A DNA stretch of 22,659 bases from Blastocatellia bacterium. Lineage in GTDB: Bacteria; Acidobacteriota; Blastocatellia; UBA7656. Below, piece after piece: positions 1 through 6,839 of the stretch. The translations under genes and the position numbers were made by a program. The stretch covers positions 1-22,659 of the forward strand of contig JAKEHD010000134.1 of the NCBI GenBank assembly GCA_022615215.1, in the 5' to 3' direction. Every line of letters starts with the position of its first letter. Position 1 is the stretch's first letter. A model generated the notes under the pieces. It saw nothing but the letters and a program-made list of their open reading frames with translations. It was not told the DNA's origin and did not search any database.

Positions 1-603
1 GCGCGAGCGGAAGCGGCCATGGCCGGGGGGCAGAAGGAGCTCATCGCTGCCGCAAAGACGCTGGAGTATCAGCGGGCGCGCATCCGATGGTATCTCTACT
101 CAAAACTGTCATTTGCTGCCGCGCGCAGTATATTCAATCACGACAAACGGCTGCGGAGTATATCAAGAACACAAACAGGTTTTGCGAAACAGGTTCTTTT
201 CTGTAAATGCGAAAGAGGCGAGGAAGCAGGGAAGCAGGGGAGCGGGGGAGCAGAGGAGCAGGGGGGCGGAGGTGTAGGGGGGCGAATAATCACTCATCTT
301 CATCAAGGAACGCTTCCTTGTTCACCACGTAAGGCATGCGGGTGGGGTTGCCGCCGTAATGGCCTTCGAGCACGTCAATCGCAGCTTGAACCGTGCGTCC
401 GGCCATGCCTGTGTCGGGGTCGGCAGAGAGGCGTGTCTCGCGCGTGCCTGATGCGAAGTGATGAAAGAGGCGGAGGCGGTCTTTCAATCTCGCGTCTCGC
501 AAGGGGCTGTCGGCGGGCAGAGGTTCTTTCGCGTAAACATCGAGAGCAGCGCCCGCTATCCGCTCTTGTATCAATGCATCGAAGAGCGCCGCTTCATCAA
601 TGA
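1..603 (+). CDS. 3' end of a UVR-motif gene (UvrB-like), fused in frame to repeat sequence
   Basis: The frame is open from the first base of the window, so the 5' part lies outside. The first ~30 residues read like the C-terminal UVR motif of excinuclease subunit UvrB (KELIAAAKTLEYQRARI; compare the family pattern of an AA-LEFE-AA-LRD helix). The motif normally continues with a conserved LRD-I segment and a short tail. Here the similarity stops at about base 80, where an interspersed repeat (70-133) takes over. The frame then reads on through an octamer repeat and across the 3' end of the opposite dehydrogenase to a stop at 603. That long tail has no protein-like features and is probably spurious. 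Either the gene's natural end was replaced by a repeat insertion, or the functional end lies slightly differently. UvrB is my best guess; another UVR-containing protein (UvrC, ClpC or McsA type) is possible. Confidence 0.35.
   Translation, partial: ARAEAAMAGGQKELIAAAKTLEYQRARIRWYLYSKLSFAAARSIFNHDKRLRSISRTQTGFAKQVLFCKCERGEEAGKQGSGGAEEQGGGGVGGRIITHLHQGTLPCSPRKACGWGCRRNGLRARQSQLEPCVRPCLCRGRQRGVSRACLMRSDERGGGGLSISRLARGCRRAEVLSRKHREQRPLSALVSMHRRAPLHQ
70..133 (+). repeat. Interspersed ~64-bp repeat, copy 1
   Basis: Bases 84-133 match 6498-6547 at 43 of 50 positions without gaps. The match extends left to base 70 (CAGCGGGCG in both) with a one-base indel. Both copies are on the same strand, and the shared reading frame encodes RWYL-SKLSF--ARSI in each. 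Copy 1 begins inside the UVR-motif gene end. Confidence 0.75.
222..269 (+). repeat. Six tandem 8-bp units (RGRRGCRG type)
   Basis: The stretch divides into six octamers: GGAAGCAG, GGAAGCAG, GGGAGCGG, GGGAGCAG, AGGAGCAG, GGGGGCGG. It is purine-rich on this strand and lies just beyond the 3' end of the opposite dehydrogenase gene. The unit length is not a multiple of three, which argues against a coding role. Similar short tandem repeats are common intergenic filler in some bacterial genomes. Confidence 0.7.
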
Positions 604-1414
604 CCGGCCCTCGCGATGTGTTTATCAGATAGGCGGTGGGTTTCATAAGCTCGAACGCCTCCCGGTTGATGAGATGATAGGTCGGCGTGTCGGATTCGCC
701 CGGCATGACGAGAGGCACATGAAGGCTCACATAATCGGCCCGCGACATCGCTTCGTCGAAAGAGACGTAGCTCGCCGTGCGGCGCTTGCGCGAAAAGCCC
801 GCTTCATATCTGAGTTGCATTTCACGGTCGGCGAACCCAACGAACTTTTCATCCCGCGAGCGCGCGCTGTGCAAGAGCAAATCCATGTCGAGACATAAGC
901 ATTTGCGAGCGAAAGCTTTGCCTATGCGCCCCGTCCCTATTACGGCTACGGTCTTGCCCGTCACTTCGTCGCCGAGGAACGGATGGTAAGGATGCCAGGA
1001 ACCCCAGCGATTCTCTTCCACGAGTTTTTCCGATTGATACAATTTGCGCGAGACCGCGCCCAGGATGAACATCGCGAATTCGGCTGTGGCTTCCGTGAGC
1101 ACTCCGGCCGTATTCGTAAAAGGCACGCGGTAACGATTGGCGGCCTCGCGGTCTACGTTGTCTACCCCTACGGCGCATTGCGCAATCACACGCAGAGTGC
1201 CTGCGCCTGCGGCCATAACCTCTTCGTCAACGGAGTCGCGCAGAGTGGTGATCAGGGCGGCGATGCCTGAGCGCACCTTCTCGATGATGAGCGATTTCGA
1301 AGGCGGCTCGGTGTCCGTGTGAACTTCGACCCGGTAGCCGTGAGCGCGCAAGCGGTCGAGTGCCTCGCGGCCTATATCTGCGGTTGCAAAGATTCGCGCT
1401 CCCTTATCGGGCAT
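290..1414 (-). CDS. D-isomer-specific 2-hydroxyacid dehydrogenase
   Basis: An NAD(P)-dependent oxidoreductase of the family that includes glyoxylate/hydroxypyruvate reductase, D-lactate dehydrogenase and phosphoglycerate dehydrogenase. The Rossmann fingerprint GTGRIG is at about residues 160-165. The catalytic residues appear to be Arg268 (INTSRGPVID), Glu297 (LDVYAKEP) and His318 or 319 (LFHHFASGT). I chose ATG at 1414 (374 aa) because GAGG lies 8 bases upstream and the next residues, MPDKGARIFAT, start the domain. The frame is open to 1624, but that extension is low-complexity and crosses a good opposite-strand promoter. At 374 aa it is longer than the usual 310-340, with an insertion after the Rossmann motif (about 185-215) and an extended C-terminus. 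The substrate cannot be told from sequence. It stands alone, convergent to the UVR-motif gene. Confidence 0.9.
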   Translation of the reverse strand: MPDKGARIFATADIGREALDRLRAHGYRVEVHTDTEPPSKSLIIEKVRSGIAALITTLRDSVDEEVMAAGAGTLRVIAQCAVGVDNVDREAANRYRVPFTNTAGVLTEATAEFAMFILGAVSRKLYQSEKLVEENRWGSWHPYHPFLGDEVTGKTVAVIGTGRIGKAFARKCLCLDMDLLLHSARSRDEKFVGFADREMQLRYEAGFSRKRRTASYVSFDEAMSRADYVSLHVPLVMPGESDTPTYHLINREAFELMKPTAYLINTSRGPVIDEAALFDALIQERIAGAALDVYAKEPLPADSPLRDARLKDRLRLFHHFASGTRETRLSADPDTGMAGRTVQAAIDVLEGHYGGNPTRMPYVVNKEAFLDEDE

Positions 1415-1565
1415 AAGCTCTGCCTCGAATGTTGAAGAAACTCGCTCGGCCAATCTTCCGCTTTCCTGAACGGCTATGCAAGCCGAATTTCTTGTAACAC
1501 CTATATGTAGGAGTGTCGCGTGTGAGCAGTCACTATTAGTTGTGCCGACGCCTTTATTTTTTTTC

Positions 1566-1594
1566 TTGACATCGCGGAAGCGAAAGCATAGTAT
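1566..1594 (+). promoter_or_regulatory. Sigma-70 promoter of the candidate small transcript
   Basis: A perfect -35 box TTGACA (1566-1571), a 17-base spacer and -10 TAGTAT (1589-1594, 4/6 to TATAAT). Transcription would start near 1601, directly before the strong ribosome binding site of the 12-codon ORF. Confidence 0.6.
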
Positions 1595-1627
1595 GCCGGT
1601 AACACCGGAAAGGAGGTGGTCCAAGCA

Positions 1628-1666
1628 ATGATAAGTTTCAGACCAGGTGAGGTGGCTGAGGCCTGA
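1628..1666 (+). CDS. 12-codon ORF behind an almost perfect anti-SD match
   Basis: Encodes MISFRPGEVAEA. The upstream AAAGGAGGTGGTCC (1609-1622) matches 13 of 14 bases of AAAGGAGGTGATCC, the complement of the 16S rRNA 3' end, with 5 bases before ATG. That is far stronger than any other ribosome binding site in the window. It could be a leader peptide, a regulatory ribosome-loading site or a real microprotein. No function is claimed. Confidence 0.45.
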   Translation: MISFRPGEVAEA

Positions 1667-1797
1667 GCGTGGCCGGCCGCAAGAGAGCGGCCTTCAGGTG
1701 GAGCGCAAGCCTTCATCTGAGCTTTGCTGAATGCAGGAACATTACGCTCACTCCGAATTTTGCGGATAGGCCGCGGGCCAATCCCAACAGCCCACCG

Positions 1798-1848
1798 CAA
1801 GCCCCGACGTTGAGCGCCTACGGGCAGCCGCGCCGGGGCTTGTTGTTT
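1798..1848 (+). terminator. Hairpin with T-rich tail ending the small transcript
   Basis: CAAGCCCCG (1798-1806) pairs perfectly with CGGGGCTTG (1834-1842), and TTGTTT follows. The 27-base loop contains a smaller GCGC/GCGC hairpin. It lies 110 bases before the OPT gene, so it may act either as a terminator or as an attenuator. Confidence 0.5.
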
Positions 1849-1881
1849 GATGGTCGCTTGATAACTGCCAATCGTTTTCGA

Positions 1882-1911
1882 TTGACATAGCTCCGCACGG
1901 GCATTCAAAAT
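1882..1911 (+). promoter_or_regulatory. Possible promoter of the OPT transporter gene
   Basis: TTGACA (1882-1887), an 18-base spacer and CAAAAT (1906-1911, 4/6 to TATAAT). It sits after the hairpin at 1798-1842 and about 40 bases before the transporter start codon. Confidence 0.4.
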
Positions 1912-1958
1912 AACTTACATTCGGACATCGCTTCGTAATATTTGCCAGGGAGGAAACC

Positions 1959-4034
1959 ATGTCTAAACCGGACATCCTGGAGCATGCCGCTCCTGTGGCT
2001 ACCGAAACATCTCCGCGCGCAGTCGAACCTTACATTCCCGCTTCGCAGTCGTTGCCGGAAATAACCGTCAAGGCTGTGGCGCTCGGAGCCATCCTTTCAG
2101 CTATACTCGGCGGCGCAAACGCTTACCTGGGACTGAAGGTGGGCCTTACGGTATCGGCTTCGATTCCGGCGGCGGTCATCTCTATGGCCGTCCTGCGTTT
2201 TTTCCGGCGGTCGAACATCCTGGAAAATAATATCGTTCAGACCTCGGCATCGGCGGGCGAATCGCTTGCGGCAGGCGTTATATTTACTCTGCCCGCTTTG
2301 ATACTGCTTCGTTACTGGACGACTTTTCCATATATGGAAGTGATGGCCATATCGGCCATCGGAGGCGTGTTGGGTGTTTTGTTTACCATCCCTCTGCGCC
2401 GTGCCCTCATAATCGAGAGCAACCTGAAATTCCCTGAAGGCGTGGCTACGGGAGAAGTCCTGAAAGCCGGGACCGAAGGGGGCGAGGGGGTCCGCAACAT
2501 CGCCGTTGCGGGCATCGGCGCTGCCATACTCAAGCTCTTTCAGACCGGTTTCAAAGTATTTTCAAGTTCGGCGAGCGGCTCGGTCACGGCAGGCGGTTCC
2601 ATATTCGGATTCGGCAGCGATCTTTCAGTCGCATTGCTTGCGGTCGGCTATATCGTGGGACTCAACATAGCGATACTGGTCTTCGCGGGCGGATTGATTT
2701 CGTGGTTGTTCGGCATCCCTATATACACGGCGCTCTACGGCGCGCCATCGGGCCTGAGCGGTTACGATGCGGCATCGGAAATCTGGAACACGAAGATTCG
2801 TTATATGGGCGTAGGGGCCATGGTCGTCGGGGGAGTATGGGCGCTTATTTCTCTGGTCAAGCCGATTCGCGACGGGGTGCGCTCATCTATAGAAGCCGTG
2901 CGCGCTTCCCGTTCGGGCGAGGTCATAAGCATACCCCGGACCGAGCGCGATACGCCGATCAATTATGTGATGATCGGTACTATCGCGATGGCGCTGCCTC
3001 TGTTCTTCATGTTCAATCAGGTCATCGATCAGGACCACCTGTCCATATCGAACGGCATGTACTGGACCACGATAGCCTTCGGCCTGCTCTTCGCCCTGTT
3101 TGCGGGCTTTTTGTTCTCTTCGGTTGCAGGCTATATGGCCGGTCTGGTCGGCTCGTCCAATAATCCGATTTCAGGGGTGACTATCGCGACCATACTCACG
3201 GCTTCGCTCCTTTTGCTGGCCCTGATCGGCTCGCAGGTCGATTTCGCAGTAGACACGGGCAAGGCGACCGCTGCCGCCGCTACGGCCGTCTTCATAGGGG
3301 CGGTCGTGTGCTGCGCGGCGGCCATAGCGGGAGACAACATGCAGGATCTGAAGGCGGGGCAGTTGGTCGGAGCCACGCCCTACAAGCAGCAGATCATGCA
3401 GATGGTCGGGGTGCTGGCCGGGGCCATCGCCATAGCGCCTGTGCTGAGATTGTTGTTCGAGGCTTACGGGCTTGGCGGGGTTTTTCCTCGCGAGGGTATG
3501 GATCCCAACGAGATGCTTGCCGCTCCTCAGGCCACGCTCATGCAATCGGTGGCTCAGGGCGTTTTTGCGCGCAACCTCGAATGGGGCATGATAGGCATAG
3601 GCGCTCTTTTAGCCGTAGCCATCATAGTTTTGGATCAGATACTCAAAGCCAAAAAGAGCGAATTCAGGACGCCCGTGCTGGCAGTGGCCGTAGGAATATA
3701 TCTTCCATTAGAGTTGTCCGTCCCGATTTTCATAGGGGGACTGGTAGCGCACCTTGCCGGTCGTCACCTGAGAGCGCGCAAAGAGCAGTTGGGCACAAGC
3801 TACAAGCAAGCGATAGCCAATGCCGAGCGCCGGGGCCTGCTGTTTGCTTCGGGGCTTATTACGGGCGAAGCTCTCGTGGGGATATTGCTCGCCATACCGT
3901 TCGCCGCAGCGCAAAGCACTGATGTAATGAAACTGGCCCCTGAAGGCTTTGACACCGCAGCCACCATTCTGGGACTGGCGGCCGTAGCCTTCTTCGTCGC
4001 CTGGCTCTACAGGGTGGCCCGAAGGCCCAGCTAG
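1959..4034 (+). CDS. OPT-family oligopeptide transporter
   Basis: A polytopic inner-membrane protein of 691 aa that probably imports oligopeptides with the proton-motive force. Residues ~38-75 carry the family's N-terminal signature: a hydrophobic helix, then GGANAYLGLKVGLTVSASIP. Residues ~395-415 have the conserved SSNNPISGVT segment, and alternating hydrophobic stretches run to the C-terminus, roughly fourteen in all. The ATG is preceded by GGGAGG at 5-bp spacing. The length fits the bacterial OPT branch (about 600-690 aa). No peptidase or other partner is adjacent, so the gene appears monocistronic. Some OPT members move metal-chelate substrates instead of peptides, and the sequence alone does not decide this. 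Confidence 0.93.
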   Translation: MSKPDILEHAAPVATETSPRAVEPYIPASQSLPEITVKAVALGAILSAILGGANAYLGLKVGLTVSASIPAAVISMAVLRFFRRSNILENNIVQTSASAGESLAAGVIFTLPALILLRYWTTFPYMEVMAISAIGGVLGVLFTIPLRRALIIESNLKFPEGVATGEVLKAGTEGGEGVRNIAVAGIGAAILKLFQTGFKVFSSSASGSVTAGGSIFGFGSDLSVALLAVGYIVGLNIAILVFAGGLISWLFGIPIYTALYGAPSGLSGYDAASEIWNTKIRYMGVGAMVVGGVWALISLVKPIRDGVRSSIEAVRASRSGEVISIPRTERDTPINYVMIGTIAMALPLFFMFNQVIDQDHLSISNGMYWTTIAFGLLFALFAGFLFSSVAGYMAGLVGSSNNPISGVTIATILTASLLLLALIGSQVDFAVDTGKATAAAATAVFIGAVVCCAAAIAGDNMQDLKAGQLVGATPYKQQIMQMVGVLAGAIAIAPVLRLLFEAYGLGGVFPREGMDPNEMLAAPQATLMQSVAQGVFARNLEWGMIGIGALLAVAIIVLDQILKAKKSEFRTPVLAVAVGIYLPLELSVPIFIGGLVAHLAGRHLRARKEQLGTSYKQAIANAERRGLLFASGLITGEALVGILLAIPFAAAQSTDVMKLAPEGFDTAATILGLAAVAFFVAWLYRVARRPS

Positions 4035-4039
4035 GAAAG

Positions 4040-4072
4040 ATTCTGAAAGGGCGGATTGAAATCCTTTCGAAT
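4040..4072 (+). terminator. Weak terminator-like hairpin after the OPT gene
   Basis: ATTC-t-GAAAGG (4040-4050) pairs with CCTTTCGAAT (4063-4072), with one bulged T and a 12-base loop. No T-run follows, so intrinsic termination is doubtful. Confidence 0.3.
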
Positions 4073-4105
4073 CGGGAGATTTGCGGGATTGGCGATTCTA
4101 ATCAC

Positions 4106-4121
4106 CTGATAAGCTGATAAG
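4106..4121 (+). repeat. Tandem 8-bp repeat (CTGATAAG x2)
   Basis: Two exact copies of CTGATAAG are followed by a degenerate third (CTTGATAT). They lie in the non-coding gap between the OPT and PEGA-TPR genes, upstream of the large inverted repeat. Confidence 0.5.
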
Positions 4122-4155
4122 CTTGATATGCTCTCCGTTTTTAGAGATCGCTGAG

Positions 4156-4224
4156 GTTGAGTGCGGTTTCCTTAAACCGGTCGATTTTAGGAAAATAGAC
4201 CGGCTTTAAGGAACCGCACTCAAC
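4156..4224. repeat. Long inverted repeat, 27-base arms
   Basis: The left arm 4156-4182 (GTTGAGTGCGGTTTCCTTAA and on) and right arm 4198-4224 are near-perfect reverse complements, broken only by a small internal imperfection around the T-run. The loop is 15 bases. Neither side ends in a T-run, so it is not a classical terminator. It could be a bidirectional transcription barrier, a REP- or MITE-like element, or a structured RNA. Confidence 0.75.
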
Positions 4225-4267
4225 TGCACCTGCATCGTTCCGCGCCTGATGAAATCCGCTGAAATTA

Positions 4268-4296
4268 TTGGTAGCTGTTGCCGTGTGGGGTATAAT
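4268..4296 (+). promoter_or_regulatory. Promoter of the PEGA-TPR gene
   Basis: -35 TTGGTA (4268-4273), a 17-base spacer and a perfect -10 TATAAT (4291-4296). Predicted transcription start is ~4303, leaving a short leader with AGAGG before the ATG at 4316. Confidence 0.6.
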
Positions 4297-4315
4297 GTCG
4301 GGCAGAGGTGGCGTT

Positions 4316-5659
4316 ATGGTTTTCAATAGATCGCTTTTCAAAATGAGCACTGTCATTGCGGCCGCGGTTTTTGCGATGGCCGGAATCTTTATCTCGAACG
4401 GCTTAGGGCAAGACCCTACGGGACGGCCTAAAGAGACAAGGGAACCCAGAAACAGAAGGCCCGTGAAGCGACCGCCCGTCAAGGTCGAGCCGCCCGCGCC
4501 GACCGTCATACTTACGATTCTGACCGACCCGCCCGAATGCACGGTTTACATCAATGGAGATGCGCGCGGGGTGACGGACTCTGAAGGGAAGGCCCAGTTC
4601 GAAAAGGTGCCCATAGCCAGCTATCTGGTAGAGGTCCGAAAAGACGGCTTCAAGCATAAGGCCCGAAGCTTTCGCGCAGGGGAGGAATCGCCGACCCTCG
4701 TCTTCAAACTCGAAGCCAGCCTCGATTCGATAATCGAAGAGTTCAATTCTCTTTTGACGGCCGGAAAGATCGCCGGGCCGGAAAGCCCTAATGCATTCGA
4801 ACTCCTGACGCGCGTGGCCTCAGAGTACCCTGACCGCCCCGAAGTCGAGCGCATGCGCGGCGTGCTGATGCCGACTTTGACCGAACCCGTCGAGCCTGCC
4901 ATAGAAAAGACGATTCTTTACTGGCGGTCGGTCGAGCGAAACGAGATCGCCTTTGCCTTGGGTAGAGCGGCGAAGGCCGTCACTTTAAAGAGCGACGACA
5001 GAAGATTGCAAGCCAAGCTCTCATACCTGCGCGGAGTGCAGGCATTGCGCGATTGGATGATCGCAGGTGCGCAACCCGGCGGGGAACAGGAGGGCACGAA
5101 CTCCAAGGGCGACCTGACAGCCGCGCGGCAAGAGCTTGAGAACGCATTGAACTTCGATCAGTTCTTCGCTCCCGCGCAATATCAATTGGGAGTGGCGCTG
5201 CTCAATTCGAATGATTTCGCCGGGGCGGAGACGGTCTTCAGGACCGTCGTTCAACTCGAACCCCGATGGCCGTTTTCTCATACGGGACTCGCGTCCGCCC
5301 TCTACGGGCAGGGCAAGTACAAGGAATCGGTCGAGGCCAATAGCAAAGCCATAGAGATTGACGCGAATTTCTCGGCGGCCTACGCGGGGAGGGGAATTGC
5401 GCGTTCGATGTTGAAGGACAAGAACGCGGTCAAAGACGCTATAAAAGATATCGAGCGAGCGAAGCAACTCGACCCGTCGAGCGGATTGCCTCATTTGAAT
5501 ATGGGGATCGTCCTGTCGAAATCCAAAAAGAGCAAGGAACGCGATCAGGCCGTCGAGGAGTTGAAACAGGCGATCAAGAAAAACAGCCTCAACCTCGAAT
5601 TTCAAAACTCCCTGGCCGAACAGATGCTTGGCGACCTGCAAAAGAACAAGCGAAAGTGA
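4316..5659 (+). CDS. Exported PEGA-domain and TPR-repeat protein
   Basis: A 447-aa protein with an N-terminal signal or anchor segment (hydrophobic core in about residues 9-28, then the NGLGQD cleavage-like region). A basic, proline-rich linker follows, then a PEGA domain at ~55-115: ILTDPPECTVYINGDARG is the typical PEGA opening and EVRKDGFK its end. The C-terminal half (about 265-435) holds TPR-type helix pairs with the usual Ala/Gly and Tyr spacing. I chose ATG 4316 because GAGG precedes it and the -10 box at 4291-4296 lies just upstream, which excludes the earlier in-frame starts. It is probably a periplasmic or envelope-associated scaffold; PEGA domains are thought to bind surface or carbohydrate partners. 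Its specific role is unknown. The hicAB pair follows 74 bases downstream. Confidence 0.85.
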   Translation: MVFNRSLFKMSTVIAAAVFAMAGIFISNGLGQDPTGRPKETREPRNRRPVKRPPVKVEPPAPTVILTILTDPPECTVYINGDARGVTDSEGKAQFEKVPIASYLVEVRKDGFKHKARSFRAGEESPTLVFKLEASLDSIIEEFNSLLTAGKIAGPESPNAFELLTRVASEYPDRPEVERMRGVLMPTLTEPVEPAIEKTILYWRSVERNEIAFALGRAAKAVTLKSDDRRLQAKLSYLRGVQALRDWMIAGAQPGGEQEGTNSKGDLTAARQELENALNFDQFFAPAQYQLGVALLNSNDFAGAETVFRTVVQLEPRWPFSHTGLASALYGQGKYKESVEANSKAIEIDANFSAAYAGRGIARSMLKDKNAVKDAIKDIERAKQLDPSSGLPHLNMGIVLSKSKKSKERDQAVEELKQAIKKNSLNLEFQNSLAEQMLGDLQKNKRK

Positions 5660-5733
5660 ATGGGGAAGGCGGGAGGATGAAAAGGGCTGTTTCTTGTCAG
5701 GTGCAGAAGCCCGCGAAGGAAATATCGGTAGGA

Positions 5734-5937
5734 ATGGCAAGAAAAATAAGAGAGCTTATCCAAGATCTAAAGAAAGCCGGATTTTATGAAATTCCAAGTG
5801 GTGGTAAAGGGTCACATCATAAGTTTACGCATGCCAAATATGCTGGTGCTGTGACTCTCAGCGGAAAGGACGGTGAGGATGCCAAACCTTATCAGGAAAA
5901 GCAAGTGAAACAAGCGATAGAGAAGGTGAAACGATGA
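5734..5937 (+). CDS. hicA: HicA-family mRNA interferase toxin
   Basis: A 67-aa protein starting with the double-stranded-RNA-binding-like fold of HicA: RKIRELIQDLKKAGF, then GGKGSHHKF at about residues 23-31. His28 of GSHHKF is the expected catalytic histidine. HicA toxins cleave mRNA in a translation-independent way and are neutralised by HicB. I chose ATG 5734 because the HicA domain starts right there. Upstream in-frame ATGs (5656, 5677) would add residues that do not look like the family, although GGGAGG near 5677 is a better ribosome binding site, so the start is uncertain. The stop overlaps the hicB start by 4 bases (ATGA). Confidence 0.85.
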   Translation: MARKIRELIQDLKKAGFYEIPSGGKGSHHKFTHAKYAGAVTLSGKDGEDAKPYQEKQVKQAIEKVKR

Positions 5938-6155
5938 AAGAGAGCGATCAGTATCATAAATGGATCGAATGGAGCGAAGAAGACCAAACTTATATTGGGA
6001 AATGCCCTGACTTGATCACCGGAATTCATGGAGATGATCCGGTAAGACTGTACGGTGAATTATGTGAAGTTGTTGAGGATGTAATTCATCATTTTAAAGC
6101 TGAGGGACGCACACTTCCCGGCCCTCGCGTTCGGCCCATGCAGGAAGTAGCGTAA
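5934..6155 (+). CDS. hicB: HicB-family antitoxin (short form)
   Basis: A 73-aa protein with the partial RNase H-like HicB fold: W-EWSEEDQTYIGKCPDL near the N-terminus, the helix GELCEVVEDVIHHF and the GRTLPGP ending. It has no C-terminal DNA-binding domain (RHH or HTH), which many HicB proteins have. Repression of the operon would therefore need another mechanism or weak binding by the complex. Its start overlaps the hicA stop (ATGA), which implies translational coupling in the toxin-first order typical of hicAB. Confidence 0.85.
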   Translation: MKESDQYHKWIEWSEEDQTYIGKCPDLITGIHGDDPVRLYGELCEVVEDVIHHFKAEGRTLPGPRVRPMQEVA

Positions 6156-6430
6156 GGCCCAAAGCAGAGGAAACCAGGGGCCTGATTACTCCCAGGCAGC
6201 GCCAACGGGAGTTCTTCACTCGTCCCCAACACTACAGGCGCAGCCCTTTTAACCAGGCCGTCAGGCTCACGGTTCTCTATGTTGGCTGACTGTTTGAATT
6301 GATCCCGATCAGGGTTGGTTATGATATCGACGCTTCTTTTTATCAGAGCATTCTTACTCTCCATTTGGGATCGTCCGGCGCGACTCCATTTTGCCTGGCG
6401 CTCGCTTATAAAATTTATCATCCTCTGCAT
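6089..6430 (-). pseudogene. Possible degraded coding remnant
   Basis: An open frame of 113 codons starting MQRMINFISERQAK. The first ~14 residues look like the start of a small coiled-coil protein, but the rest has no heptad pattern or recognisable domain, and the end overlaps hicB on the other strand. It is most likely a remnant or a chance frame. Confidence 0.15.
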
Positions 6431-6484
6431 CGTCGTATACTCTGCGCGGCATGGATTGAAAAGTTAGGCGAAAACTGAGACTCA

Positions 6485-6547
6485 CAGCGGGCGAAAGCCG
6501 ATGGTATCTTGGCTCAAAACTTTCATTTCATCCCGCGCGCAGTATAT
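6485..6547 (+). repeat. Interspersed ~64-bp repeat, copy 2
   Basis: Second copy of the element at 70-133 (43/50 identities over 6498-6547, with a shared CAGCGGGCG at the left end). In this copy the common frame reads AGESRWYLGSKLSFHPARSI. Confidence 0.75.
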
Positions 6548-6588
6548 ACTCACGGGAATTGCATTCTACCTGAATCACTATCCCGTGA

Positions 6589-6741
6589 AACGCATTCTCG
6601 CGATACTTCTGGCAGGCGAATCTGGATTTCATAGCGGGCATTCTGTTATTGGGATTCTCGCCGGTTGTGGCTGCGCTTGCTCCTGTGATTATAATAAAGG
6701 CCGGGTCGAGATCGAGTTCTGTTGAGACGAAAGGTACATAG
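6589..6741 (+). pseudogene. Remnant of a membrane protein C-terminus
   Basis: A 50-codon frame, bounded upstream by TGA (6586-6588), encodes a convincing membrane segment: YFWQANLDFIAGILLLGFSP and a second hydrophobic run AALAPVIIIKAGS. It has no start codon or ribosome binding site. The preceding bases in another frame (HYPVKRILAILL) also look protein-like, which suggests a frameshifted, truncated gene whose 5' part is gone, possibly at the repeat. Confidence 0.3.
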
Positions 6742-6839
6742 GCAAGCAGAGACGCAGTTTCTTTGAGGAAGTAACAACTCGATCAATACAACAGCTTGGC
6801 CCTGCATCAGTCTAAGCAGGCCCAGGAAATGGGGGAATC

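Larger units (their letters stand above)
1601..1848 (+). ncRNA. Candidate small RNA / leader transcript with a mini-ORF
   Basis: This ~250-base interval is bounded by a good promoter and a terminator-like hairpin. It holds an extended Shine-Dalgarno (AAAGGAGGTGGTCC, 1609-1622) and a 12-codon ORF. Downstream, two pairings are possible and mutually exclusive because both use GCGGCC/GGCC at 1687-1692. The first is GGCCGC (1675-1680) with GCGGCC (1687-1692). The second is CTGAGGCC at the end of the ORF (1656-1663) with GGCCTTCAG (1689-1697), with one bulged base. That is the layout of an RNA whose fold could depend on ribosome passage. It may be an independent sRNA or an upstream leader for the OPT transporter gene. 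I cannot assign it to a named RNA family. Confidence 0.4.
6156..6839. other. Gene-poor stretch with remnants and a repeat
   Basis: No intact gene is visible over ~680 bases between hicB and the PAS gene. It contains the dubious minus-strand frame to 6430, the second copy of the interspersed repeat (6485-6547) and a hydrophobic coding remnant (6589-6741). I see no convincing terminator for hicAB. Confidence 0.6.

Noticed and set aside
1415..1624. N-terminal extension of the dehydrogenase
   Set aside because: The frame is open, but the extra residues are not typical of the family, a better ribosome binding site precedes ATG 1414, and the region is occupied by a plus-strand promoter.
3308..3922. 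A 204-codon frame on the plus strand
   Set aside because: A second frame within the OPT transporter; the Arg/His-rich translation is a codon-shift artefact.
4156..4224. CRISPR or tRNA in the hairpin region
   Set aside because: There is a single palindrome with no spacer-repeat series, and no anticodon-arm or CCA-end pattern.
5021..5740. A 239-codon frame on the minus strand
   Set aside because: Antisense to the PEGA-TPR protein; its Leu/Phe-rich translation is what the reverse of TPR codons gives.
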